Counted from the first letter of the stretch, positions 1 to 6,316 are shown. The stretch is DNA of 6,739 nt from Chloroflexia bacterium (GCA_013696525.1 JACCYK010000295.1:1-6739); one strand, 5' to 3'. Made by a program: numbers and translations. The notes: generated by a model from the letters alone, not told the origin.

Positions 1-1375
1 GTCTCCAGCATCCCGAAGCGAACGTCCCCCGCGGCCTCGGTCGGCAGCGACCGGACGAGGCTCTTGTCCACCAACGAGGCGAGGAGGTCGAGCGCGGACG
101 AGGATGAGCCGGGTGGCCGGCCGATCGCCTCCGGCCAACCCGGTTGTTCGTCTCCTCGACTCGTTACGGCCGCGGCCGCCTCCAGGGTAAAGCCGCCGGC
201 GAAGAGGGCCAACCGCCGGAAGAACGCCCGCTCGCTCGGGTCGAGCAGGTCGTGGCTCCAGGCGATCGCGTCCCGCATGGTCCGTTGCCGGTCCGGCAGG
301 TCGCGGGCGCCGCCCACCAACAGCGGCAGGCTCGGCTCCAGCCGTCCCAAGAGGGCGGCCGGGGAGAAGATCTTCGCCCAGCCGGCCGCCAACTCGATGG
401 CCAGCGGCAGCCCGTCGAGGCAGCGGCAGATCTCGGCCACCGCCGCCGCGTTCTCCGCGGTCAGCGCGAAGGCCCCGCGGACGGCCGCCGCCCGCTCGAC
501 GAAGAGGCGGACCGCGGCCACCCCGGACAACCCGGCGGCCGGCTCAACCGGTCCGGGTGCCGCGGCGGGTACCTCGAGCGGAGGGACCACCAGTTCGTGC
601 TCGCCGCGGAGGTGGAGCCGCTCCCGGCTCGTCGCGAGGACGGCCAACCGGGGGCAGCGCGTCAGCAGGTCGGCGACCAGGGGAGCGGCGGCCAAGAGGT
701 GTTCGAAGTTGTCGAGAATGAGCAGCGCGGCGCGGACGCCGATAGCCACGGCCGCCGCCTCGGGCCACGGCCGCTGCCCCGTCTCCCGCACCCCCAACGC
801 CCGGGCGATCGCCCCGGCGACAACACCCGCGGCGTCGGCGGGGGAGCGGTCATGGGGGCGAGATCGATCCAGGCAACGCCATCATCGTAGTCGGCCCCCA
901 CCTCGCGGGCGACGGCCGTGGCCAGGCGCGTCTTGCCGACCCCGCCCGGCCCGGTCAGCGTCACCAGGCGGGTGCGGCCGGAGCGCAGCACGAAGACCAC
1001 CCCGGCCACTTCCCGCTCCCGTCCGACCAGGCGCGTCGGCGGCAGCGGCGGCGCCGGCAACGGACTCCAGACGTCGCGGTCGTCTACCGTGGGGGCGAGC
1101 GGCGCCGAGCCGGTACCCACCGCCGCGGCGGGGCCGACCGCCTCGAACAGCGCGGTACAATCGGTCTCGGGCAGGGCAGGGCAGGGCAGGGCGAGGGCGT
1201 CGGCCAGGGCGCGCATCGTGAAGGGTCGGGGAGCGGCGCGGCGCCCGCTCTCGAGAGCGCGGACAGCGGCGGCACTGAGGCCGGCGCGCTCGGCCAACTC
1301 GGCTTGACTCAAGCCAGCCGCTCGGCGGTGACGGCGGAGGAGCGGACCGAACGAGGCAGTGGCGGGGTCGGTCAT
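1..1375 (-). pseudogene. XRE-type HTH / STAND (NB-ARC-like) ATPase regulator, frameshifted and 3'-truncated by window edge
   Basis: Probable signal-responsive transcription regulator acting in the cytoplasm. From the ATG at 1375-1373, residues about 8-62 form an XRE/Cro helix-turn-helix (LSQAELAERAGLS, ALESG). Next come RLVGRE at 115-120 and a Walker A P-loop, GPGGVGKT, at 142-149. The frame then breaks: the open frame ends at 662 after out-of-frame residues. From about 846 down to position 1 the homology continues without a stop in another frame: Walker B LLILDN (about 726-709), the ATSRERL motif, the GLPLAIELAA motif, and a winged-helix-like stretch LLDPSERAFFRRLALF. Adding one G to the run at 840-844 would join the two as APPADAAGVV, giving about 458 residues within the window. 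Family members usually end in TPR repeats or a LuxR-type HTH, which would lie outside the window. A GGAG sits 9 bases upstream of the ATG. It could be a real pseudogene or a base-call/assembly error; the intact downstream half favours error or a very recent mutation. The ligand and target genes cannot be told. Confidence 0.85.
1169..1192. repeat. Tandem GGGCA pentanucleotide repeat (four units plus a partial fifth)
   Basis: GGGCA occurs four times in tandem from 1169, followed by GGGC and, two bases later, another GGG (1195-1197). This gives six G-triplets at short spacing on the plus strand. The repeat lies inside the coding sequence of the minus-strand HTH/STAND regulator, where it encodes alternating Pro/Cys/Ala/Leu in the linker between the HTH and the ATPase module (about residues 60-69). 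The unit length is not a multiple of three, so gain or loss of one unit would shift the frame. The G-triplets could form a G-quadruplex on the template strand. Both effects are inferred from the sequence only. Confidence 0.7.
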
Positions 1376-1545
1376 CGAGTCCCACTCCGATACGATGGTC
1401 CCACGTCACCGCGAAGGGCCATGGCAATGGTTGCACCGGGTCCACTCGCGGCGCCCTGGTGCCGGCGGCGGGTACATTGGGGCAAGCGGAGCCATGTATA
1501 CTCGCCCTAGCTAGCGATGAATTTGCGGCGCATTAGCCAGCGAGA
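1376..1545. promoter_or_regulatory. Divergent intergenic promoter region
   Basis: This 170-base spacer separates the leftward HTH/STAND regulator from the rightward small gene at 1546, so it should carry promoters for both. On the plus strand TATACT at 1497-1502 is a good -10 match, and an 8-base palindrome CTAGCTAG (1507-1514) sits where transcription would begin. No convincing -35 box is visible at 16-18 bases upstream of it. For the leftward gene only a GGAG ribosome binding site (1388-1385) is clear; no promoter is recognised. Regulators of this type sometimes act on a divergent neighbour, but no obvious long operator palindrome is present. Confidence 0.4.
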
Positions 1546-1896
1546 GTGCCAGTGAACGTCTCAGAAGGTCTCCAGCAAATAAAATCCCGCCTCGAAGACC
1601 GTGACGCCAGCCCGCAAACGCTCGCCTTGGTCGATCAGATCATGCGCCGGGCGGCGCTGCCCGCCGCCCAGCCCGCCGCCGCCCAGTCGTTGCTGCAACT
1701 GGTGCGGATGCTGTCGCGGACGCCGATCGCGCATTCCAACGTCGATATCTACAACGACCTGGTCGGCCTGGAAGAGGATCTGAGCAGCGCCGCCGTCGCC
1801 TTCAAGGCTCGGCAAGAGGCCGAAGATGCCAAGCCGGTGCCGAAGACAAAGAAATTCTATAAGGAACGGAGAGAACGCGAGGGCAAGCACCCGTAG
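1546..1896 (+). CDS. Uncharacterised small protein, helical with a charged C-terminal tail
   Basis: I do not recognise this protein. It is 116 residues from the GTG at 1546, or 114 from the GTG at 1552. The second start is slightly better placed, because the only purine-rich stretch (GAGAG, 1542-1546) lies 5 bases before it and overlaps the first. Residues about 5-95 look mostly alpha-helical, with an Ala/Pro-rich hinge (about 37-46, PAAQPAAAQ) and a second helical part containing SNVDIYNDLVGLEEDL. The last 20 or so residues are very basic and charged (KTKKFYKERREREGKHP), which could contact nucleic acid or another protein. No signal peptide, membrane segment or cysteine is present. The aminotransferase gene follows on the same strand after about 55 bases, so co-transcription is plausible. 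Codon use fits a real gene: the frame is intact and third positions are GC-rich. Confidence 0.75.
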   Translation: MPVNVSEGLQQIKSRLEDRDASPQTLALVDQIMRRAALPAAQPAAAQSLLQLVRMLSRTPIAHSNVDIYNDLVGLEEDLSSAAVAFKARQEAEDAKPVPKTKKFYKERREREGKHP

Positions 1897-1901
1897 GCCC
1901 G

Positions 1902-1919
1902 CGCGGTGGACCGCGGTTT
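1902..1919 (+). other. Short GC hairpin between the small gene and the aminotransferase
   Basis: CGCGG (1902-1906), loop TGGA, CCGCG (1911-1915), then GTTT. It lies 5 bases after the stop of the small gene and 34 bases before the aminotransferase GTG/ATG. A five-pair stem with only three T is too weak to call a terminator; it could partly attenuate read-through or protect an RNA end. Confidence 0.25.
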
Positions 1920-1940
1920 CGACTCGCAAGGCGTGGTGAC

Positions 1941-1948
1941 GGAGGTGA
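1941..1948 (+). promoter_or_regulatory. Strong Shine-Dalgarno site of the aminotransferase gene
   Basis: GGAGGTGA is an eight-base complement to the usual 16S rRNA 3' end. The GGAGG core ends 7 bases before the ATG at 1953 but only 4 bases before the in-frame GTG at 1950, so it decides in favour of ATG 1953. It is one of the two strongest ribosome sites in the window and suggests a well-translated protein. Confidence 0.8.
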
Positions 1949-1952
1949 CGTG

Positions 1953-3242
1953 ATGGCCCAAGCAGTTGAGGCGGTGACGGCGGAGGTTGGCCGGTTGGTG
2001 CCGCGGGTGCTTGGCCGCTACTCGCCGGTCACGGTCGATCATGGTGAGGGGATCTACGTCTGGGACACGAACGGCGACCGCTTCACCGATTTCACCTCCG
2101 GCATTGGGGTGGTCAACACCGGCCACTGCCACCCGCGGGTGGTCGCCGCGATTCAGGAACAAGCCGCCAAGATCATCCACGCCCAGGCGAACATCTTCCT
2201 CCACGAGCCGATGCTGCGGGCGGCCAGCAAGCTCACCGCGACCCTGCCCCCCTCGCTCGACCAGGTGTTCTGGACCAATAGCGGGGCGGAGGCGATTGAG
2301 GGAGCGCTAAAGCTGGCCAAGGTCGCCACCGGACGGCCGGGGGTCATTGCCTTTCGGGGCGGCTTTCATGGCCGCACCCACGGCGCGATGTCCGTCACTT
2401 CCTCACGCGTCAAGGTGAGGGGTCACTACGAGCCGTTGCTATCCAGCGTCTACTTTTCCCCGTTTCCGTACTACTTGCGCAGTCCCTACAAAGGCGGACT
2501 TGAGGACGCCGACCGGTACTACCTCGACGAGCTGAACCAGGTCTTTGACCATCTGGTGATGCCCGACGACGTGGCGGCGATGCTGATCGAGACGATTGTC
2601 GGCGAGGGCGGCTACCTAGTGCCATCCCGGCGGTGGCTGCAAGGGGTTCGTGAGATCTGCGATCGCCACGGCATCCTGCTCATTTTGGACGAGGTGCAGT
2701 CCGGGATGGGGCGGACCGGCAAGATGTGGGGGTTCGAGCATTTCGATGTCACGCCCGACATCATGACCGTGGCCAAGGGCGTGGCCTCGGGGATGCCGGT
2801 CAGCGCGGTCGTCGCTAGCCACGAGATCATGGACCGCTGGCAGCCTGGCTCGCACGGCGGCACCTATGGCGGCAACGCGGTCGGCACCGCCGCCGCGGCG
2901 GCGACCCTGGATGTGATGCGGGACGAGCGGCTGCCGGAAAACGCGGCCCGGATGGGAGCGATCCTGAGCGACGGGTTGCGCCAAATCCAGGCCGATCATC
3001 CCGTAATTGGAGAAGTGCGCGGGCTCGGGCTGATGGTCGCCACCGAGTTTGTCCATCCGGACGGCTCGCCGAACCCGGCAGCCGTGCAGAAGGTCATTGA
3101 CTTCTGCCTGGGCCAGAACCTGCTGCTGCTCACCTGCGGCACGTACGACCAGGCGATCCGGATCATCCCGCCGCTGGTGGTCAACGAAGATCAAATTCGG
3201 GAGTTCCTGGCTGTCTACCGCCGGGCAGTGGCTGCCGTCTAA
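1953..3242 (+). CDS. Class III PLP-dependent aminotransferase, 4-aminobutyrate transaminase type
   Basis: A fold-type I, PLP-dependent omega-amino acid transaminase: it moves an amino group from a substrate such as 4-aminobutyrate to a 2-oxo acid, in the cytoplasm. The protein is 429 residues, the usual length for the family and apparently complete. Visible motifs, numbered from the GTG at 1950: SGIGVVNTGHCHP (50-62), WTNSGAEAIEGALKLA (108-123, phosphate contact), GGFHGRT (137-143), GEGGY (218-222, with the glutamate that marks GABA-type enzymes in E. coli GabT), LDEVQSGMGRTG (246-257, Asp247 for the PLP ring nitrogen), TVAKG (Lys276 forms the Schiff base) and GGTYGGN (303-309). The C-terminal LLLLTCGTYDQAIRIIPPL also resembles GabT more than acetylornithine aminotransferase. 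The exact substrate is not settled: beta-alanine, putrescine or 5-aminovalerate remain possible, so no symbol is given. No succinate-semialdehyde dehydrogenase gene is adjacent within the window. Confidence 0.93.
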   Translation: MAQAVEAVTAEVGRLVPRVLGRYSPVTVDHGEGIYVWDTNGDRFTDFTSGIGVVNTGHCHPRVVAAIQEQAAKIIHAQANIFLHEPMLRAASKLTATLPPSLDQVFWTNSGAEAIEGALKLAKVATGRPGVIAFRGGFHGRTHGAMSVTSSRVKVRGHYEPLLSSVYFSPFPYYLRSPYKGGLEDADRYYLDELNQVFDHLVMPDDVAAMLIETIVGEGGYLVPSRRWLQGVREICDRHGILLILDEVQSGMGRTGKMWGFEHFDVTPDIMTVAKGVASGMPVSAVVASHEIMDRWQPGSHGGTYGGNAVGTAAAAATLDVMRDERLPENAARMGAILSDGLRQIQADHPVIGEVRGLGLMVATEFVHPDGSPNPAAVQKVIDFCLGQNLLLLTCGTYDQAIRIIPPLVVNEDQIREFLAVYRRAVAAV

Positions 3243-3255
3243 CCTCAGCCCTGTC

Positions 3256-3303
3256 TCGATCCGGCGGCGCGGGCGAAGGAGGCAAGGTCCGCGCGGGGAT
3301 CGA
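3256..3303. terminator. Nested inverted repeat between convergent genes, possible bidirectional terminator
   Basis: An outer stem TCGATCC (3256-3262) pairs with GGATCGA (3297-3303), and an inner stem GCGCGG (3267-3272) pairs with CCGCGC (3289-3294), with a small asymmetric internal loop and a 16-base apical loop. It fills the 61-base gap between the aminotransferase stop (3240-3242) and the stop of the leftward small gene (3304-3306). It can fold in RNA from either strand. There is no T tract on either side, so intrinsic termination is uncertain. Confidence 0.4.
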
Positions 3304-3570
3304 CTACGCCATCCCGATCAGCCGCGCCAGGCGGCCGAAGTTGACCGTCCAACCGACACCGAGGGCGGTGTTGACGATGACGGGACCGTCCGGATTCCAG
3401 AAGGTGGCGAGCAGTCGCTCCCGTGTCGGTAGCCGGAAATCGTAGGGAACGATATCGGCGACGGTGCCGTGACCGGTTCGCTTCTCCGGCTCCTTCCCAA
3501 ACTCGTTGATCACGGCGCCCGCGACAAGCAGGATGCCGACCAGTCCCATCAGCCGCTGCAATAGTTTCAT
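3304..3570 (-). CDS. Small membrane-anchored DUF5808-like protein
   Basis: An 88-residue protein of unknown function. Residues about 5-21 (QRLMGLVGILLVAGAV) form one hydrophobic segment, likely an N-terminal membrane anchor or uncleaved signal. The rest, about 22-88, would then lie outside or at the membrane. The C-terminal part carries PYDFRLPT (42-49), FWNPDGP (57-63) and GVGWTVNFGRLARLIG (71-86). This pattern of WNPDxP followed by a GxGWxxNF block is what I associate with DUF5808, found as short stand-alone or membrane-linked proteins in Gram-positive bacteria and Chloroflexota; the assignment is from memory of the pattern. The start ATG (3570-3568) has a good ribosome site, GGAAGGA, ending 6 bases upstream. 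It is transcribed away from prfA and converges on the aminotransferase, so it appears to be a single-gene unit. The function is unknown. Confidence 0.72.
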   Translation of the reverse strand: MKLLQRLMGLVGILLVAGAVINEFGKEPEKRTGHGTVADIVPYDFRLPTRERLLATFWNPDGPVIVNTALGVGWTVNFGRLARLIGMA

Positions 3571-3786
3571 GTTGAATCCTTCCCTTGCCGTTCATAGCGG
3601 CTGAATGCGTCGCCGCGTCGTCGATAGCGGGAAGTATACGGTCCGATCCGGCCACGGCCGCCGTCACGAGATGCCCATTGTCCGGTATCATTGGGATTGA
3701 GCATGCCTGCATCGCCTCGCGCCGGCGCCAGTCGTGATGGGCGCGGGCGATAGCGCGATGATTCGGGGCGAGCAATCAAGGACGAA
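3571..3786. promoter_or_regulatory. Divergent spacer between the DUF5808-like gene and prfA
   Basis: 216 bases with no convincing gene; minus-strand frames here lack family features. It should hold promoters for both flanking genes. Leftward, TATACT (minus strand, 3638-3633) lies about 62 bases upstream of the ATG and is a good -10 match without a matching -35. Rightward, TATCAT (3686-3691) is a weak -10 candidate about 95 bases before prfA. ATAGCGG is repeated directly at 3594-3600 and 3624-3630, exactly 30 bases apart. A small GC hairpin (GCGCC 3725-3729 with GGCGC 3740-3744) would be in the prfA leader. None of these is strong alone. Confidence 0.35.
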
Positions 3787-4890
3787 ATGGCGATGAACAC
3801 CTTATTTGATACGCTCGGTGAAATTGAGCGGCGCTATGAAGAGTTGGAGCGGCAGATGGCCGACCCCGAGGTGGCGATCGATCATGCCCAAATCCAGGAG
3901 CTCGGCCGGGAACGGGCTGAGATTGACGACGTGGTGACCGCCTATCGCGAGCTGCGGTCGACCGAGCAGGCGCTGACCGAGACCGAAGAGATGCTGGCCA
4001 GCGACGACGAGATGGCCGAGCTGGCGGCGGACGAGGTGGATGTGCTGCGCGACAGGCGGGATCAGCTGACGGCGCGGATCAAGACGCTGCTGGTGCCCCG
4101 CGATCCGAATGACGATAAGGATGTCATCGTCGAGATCCGGGCCGGCACCGGCGGCGACGAGGCGGCTCTCTTCGCGGCCGATCTCTACCGGATGTATACC
4201 CGCTACGCGGAGCGTCACCGGTGGAAGACCGAGGTGCTGTCCGCCACTGATACCGACGGCGGTGGCTTCCGCGAGATCATCTTCGGCGTCCACGGCAAGG
4301 GCGCCTATAGCCATCTTCGCTATGAGAGCGGGGTGCATCGGGTGCAGCGGGTGCCGGCGACCGAGCGCCAGGGCCGGATCCACACCTCGACCGCCAGCGT
4401 CGCGGTGCTGCCGGAGGCCGAGGATGTCGACATTCAGATCAGCGAGAACGAGCTGCGGATCGATGTCTACCGGTCGAGCGGCAACGGCGGCCAAAGCGTC
4501 AACACGACCGACTCGGCGGTGCGGATCACCCACCTGCCGACCGGGTTGGTGGTGACCTGCCAGGACGAGAAGAGCCAGCTCAAGAACAAGGTCAAGGCGA
4601 TGACCGTCCTCCGCTCCCGGCTCTATGACATCGAGCAGAGCCGGGTGGCGCAGGAGCGGGGCGATGTCCGGCGGTCGCAGATCGGCTCCGGTGAGCGGAG
4701 CGAGAAGATCCGCACGTACAACTTCCCGCAGGACCGGATCACCGATCACCGGATCAATGCCAACCTGAGCAACATCCCCAATGTGCTCGATGGCCAGATC
4801 GATTCTTTCGTCCAGGACCTGCGCTCGGCGGACGAGGCGGAGCGGTTGCGCGAGGCCGGGCTGGAAGAAGCGGCGACGGTAGCCGCCTAG
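3787..4890 (+). CDS. prfA: Peptide chain release factor 1 (RF1)
   Basis: Class I translation release factor that reads UAA and UAG in the ribosomal A site and triggers hydrolysis of the peptidyl-tRNA. The protein is 367 residues, full length for RF1. The N-terminal domain (about 1-110) is helical and acidic. PAT at 190-192, within [18 protein letters not shown], is the tripeptide that marks RF1, where RF2 has SPF. The catalytic loop [14 protein letters not shown] has its GGQ at 234-236; the glutamine is normally methylated by PrmC. The C-terminal [19 protein letters not shown] is typical of the family. A weak AAGGA (3778-3782) lies 4 bases before ATG 3787 and 10 before the in-frame ATG 3793, so either start is possible (367 or 365 residues). 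In many bacteria prmC follows directly; here it does not, because a terminator and an unrelated oxygenase gene come next. The frame appears intact. Confidence 0.98.
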   Translation: MAMNTLFDTLGEIERRYEELERQMADPEVAIDHAQIQELGRERAEIDDVVTAYRELRSTEQALTETEEMLASDDEMAELAADEVDVLRDRRDQLTARIKTLLVPRDPNDDKDVIVEIRAGTGGDEAALFAADLYRMYTRYAERHRWKTEVLSATDTDGGGFREIIFGVHGKGAYSHLRYESGVHRVQRVPATERQGRIHTSTASVAVLPEAEDVDIQISENELRIDVYRSSGNGGQSVNTTDSAVRITHLPTGLVVTCQDEKSQLKNKVKAMTVLRSRLYDIEQSRVAQERGDVRRSQIGSGERSEKIRTYNFPQDRITDHRINANLSNIPNVLDGQIDSFVQDLRSADEAERLREAGLEEAATVAA

Positions 4891-4920
4891 AGCGGGCACC
4901 GCTATCGCCGATCGGCCCCC

Positions 4921-4979
4921 AAACCCCCAAACCGGAGGGAACTCTCTGGTATCTCCAGGCTTGAGGGTTGGGGGTGTTT
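4921..4979 (+). terminator. Stem-loop terminator downstream of prfA
   Basis: ACCCCCAA (4923-4930) pairs with TTGGGGGT (4968-4975), an eight-pair stem beginning 32 bases after the prfA stop. Extra pairing of CC/GG beyond one mismatch and an inner hairpin CTGG-TATCT-CCAG (4946-4958) make the structure compact. The 3' arm is followed by GTTTC, a short T-rich tail, and two A precede the 5' arm. This supports an intrinsic terminator that ends the prfA transcript and separates it from the oxygenase gene. The tail is short, so efficiency is uncertain. Confidence 0.7.
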
Positions 4980-4985
4980 CGCGTG

Positions 4986-4994
4986 TGCTATCGT
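4986..4994 (+). promoter_or_regulatory. Candidate extended -10 promoter element for the Rieske oxygenase gene
   Basis: TGCTATCGT fits a TGn plus TATNNT extended -10 pattern, placed just after the prfA terminator and about 50 bases before the oxygenase ATG. A TTGGGG (4968-4973) upstream could serve as a poor -35 at a short 15-base spacing and would overlap the terminator's 3' arm. The support is only positional plus a partial consensus. Confidence 0.3.
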
Positions 4995-5027
4995 GATGCT
5001 CGATTTTGTCCGGGTCTTCCCTGCTAA

Positions 5028-5035
5028 GAGGAGGT
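5028..5035 (+). promoter_or_regulatory. Shine-Dalgarno site that sets the Rieske oxygenase start
   Basis: GAGGAGGT is a strong ribosome site whose GGAGG core ends 10 bases before the ATG at 5045. The frame is open upstream to a TTG at 5006, but that start would place this site inside the coding sequence and has no ribosome site of its own, so ATG 5045 is preferred. Confidence 0.7.
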
Positions 5036-5044
5036 CGGTGTCGT

Positions 5045-6316
5045 ATGGTCCAGTCGCCGTCCCGCCCCATGTTGCGTGCCCGCCCGGTGTCGCCGGTGAC
5101 CGCGGCCGAGGTTGCGGCGGTGCGCCAGCCGACGGTTCGCGCCAGCCTGATGCCGCCGCGGGTGTACCACGACCCGGCGGTGTTTCAATATGAGCAAGAG
5201 GCTTGGTATGGCGGGGACTGGGTCTGCGTCGGGCGGACGGAGGACGCGGAGCGGACGGGTCAGTATTTCCTTGCCACGGTGGCCGGGGAGTCGATCATCG
5301 TCGTCCGCGGCGACGATGGCGAGCTTCGGGCCTTTTACAATGTCTGCCGGCATCGGGGCGCCACCCTGGTCGAGGAACCGTGCGGCGCCCTGGTTCGGTT
5401 TCAGTGCCCGTATCACGCTTGGATCTACAATCTCAAGGGCGACCTGCGACCGCCCCGCCATACCGAGCTGCTGGAGGATTTCGATCCCGCGGCCTGGGGC
5501 CTGGTCCCGGTCCCGCTCGCGGTCTGGCAGGGGTACATTTTCCTCGATCTATCCGGCGAAGCCGCTCCGCTGGCTGCCCATTTAGGCGACCTGCCGGGTG
5601 AGCTGGCCCGGTTTGATCTCGGCGCCCTGCGGCGGGCGCGGCGGATCGAGTACGACGTGGCGGCGAACTGGAAGGCGATCATCGAGAACTACGAAGAGTA
5701 CTATCACTGTCCGGGCGTTCACCCGCAGCTTAACCGGATCACGCCGTACAACCTGGGCGAATGGGTCGACGGCGATGGCCCCTGGCTGGGGAGCTGGATG
5801 CCGGTGGTCGGCGAGTTCGAGACCCTGTCGATGGATGGCGCCAGCCACGGCCGGCCGCCGATCGCCGGCACCCGCGATGAAGATATGCGACGCATCTACT
5901 ACTTCGTGGTCTGGCCGAACATGCTGATCAGCCTGCACCCGGACTACTTGATGACGCACTGGTTGGAGCCGGTGGCGCCGGGACGAACCCGCATCGTCTG
6001 CGAATGGGCGTTCGCCGCCGAGGCCATGGCAGAGCCTGACTTCGATCCCAGCGACGCCGTCGACTTCTGGGACCTGACAAACCGGCAGGACTGGCACGTT
6101 TGCCAGTTGCAGCAGGCCGGCACCCGCTCTCGCGCCTACACCGCCGGCCGCTACTCGGGGATTGAAGGCAGCGTCCACGGCTTCGACTTGATGGTGGCCG
6201 ACCGCTACGCGAATGACGGCATCCAGAGCCGGGTCGATCGGGTGACCAAGGACAAAAGCGCTGGTTCGACGGCCGGCCAGGTCACTCGCGCCAAGCGCGC
6301 GGATGCCGCCGACTAG
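5045..6316 (+). CDS. Rieske non-haem iron oxygenase, alpha (catalytic) subunit
   Basis: A ring-hydroxylating-type oxygenase of the COG4638 group, activating O2 at a mononuclear iron fed with electrons through a Rieske [2Fe-2S] cluster; cytoplasmic. The 423-residue protein has a Rieske domain at about 45-150 with CRH (Cys101, His103) and CPYH (Cys121, His124) as cluster ligands. The C-terminal catalytic domain carries NWKAIIENYEEYYHCPGVHP with iron ligands His221 and His226. The likely carboxylate ligand is Asp349 in NRQDWHVCQ. The residue three before His221 is Glu218, where naphthalene dioxygenase has the bridging Asp205; glutamate here is known from carnitine/choline/glycine-betaine-type monooxygenases. 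This favours a quaternary-amine or other non-aromatic substrate, but the substrate is not proven. No beta subunit, ferredoxin or reductase gene lies next to it in the window, so an alpha-only enzyme with a remote reductase is inferred. The C-terminal 25 residues are a basic, Ala-rich tail outside the conserved fold. Confidence 0.93.
   Translation: MVQSPSRPMLRARPVSPVTAAEVAAVRQPTVRASLMPPRVYHDPAVFQYEQEAWYGGDWVCVGRTEDAERTGQYFLATVAGESIIVVRGDDGELRAFYNVCRHRGATLVEEPCGALVRFQCPYHAWIYNLKGDLRPPRHTELLEDFDPAAWGLVPVPLAVWQGYIFLDLSGEAAPLAAHLGDLPGELARFDLGALRRARRIEYDVAANWKAIIENYEEYYHCPGVHPQLNRITPYNLGEWVDGDGPWLGSWMPVVGEFETLSMDGASHGRPPIAGTRDEDMRRIYYFVVWPNMLISLHPDYLMTHWLEPVAPGRTRIVCEWAFAAEAMAEPDFDPSDAVDFWDLTNRQDWHVCQLQQAGTRSRAYTAGRYSGIEGSVHGFDLMVADRYANDGIQSRVDRVTKDKSAGSTAGQVTRAKRADAAD

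Noticed and set aside
840..850. Programmed ribosomal frameshift at the C run of the regulator mRNA
   Set aside because: A -1 shift would be needed, but the site does not fit an X-XXY-YYZ slippery heptamer, and no strong pseudoknot is evident downstream; an indel is the simpler explanation.
64..1221. A 385-codon plus-strand open frame antisense to the HTH/STAND regulator, and a second plus-strand frame at 144-890
   Set aside because: Both are very rich in Arg, Ala, Ser, Pro and Gly with no domain, and they lie opposite clear ATPase and HTH motifs; they are frame shadows of GC-rich coding.
3594..3630. ATAGCGG direct repeat, 30 bases apart, as an operator pair
   Set aside because: Only seven bases match and no further copy or symmetry is present; chance is a sufficient explanation in a 216-base spacer.
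3245..3775. A 176-codon minus-strand frame overlapping the DUF5808-like gene and the prfA leader
   Set aside because: It overlaps the better-supported 88-residue gene in another frame, which has a good ribosome site, a membrane segment and conserved motifs; this frame has none.
3802..5070. A 422-codon minus-strand open frame covering prfA and its downstream region
   Set aside because: It is entirely antisense to a certain RF1 gene, runs through the terminator hairpin and shows low-complexity Leu/His/Arg/Asp composition typical of a reverse-strand shadow.
1953..6316. A joint catabolic operon of the aminotransferase and the Rieske oxygenase
   Set aside because: They are separated by a minus-strand gene, prfA and a terminator, and no shared pathway partner is present in the window.
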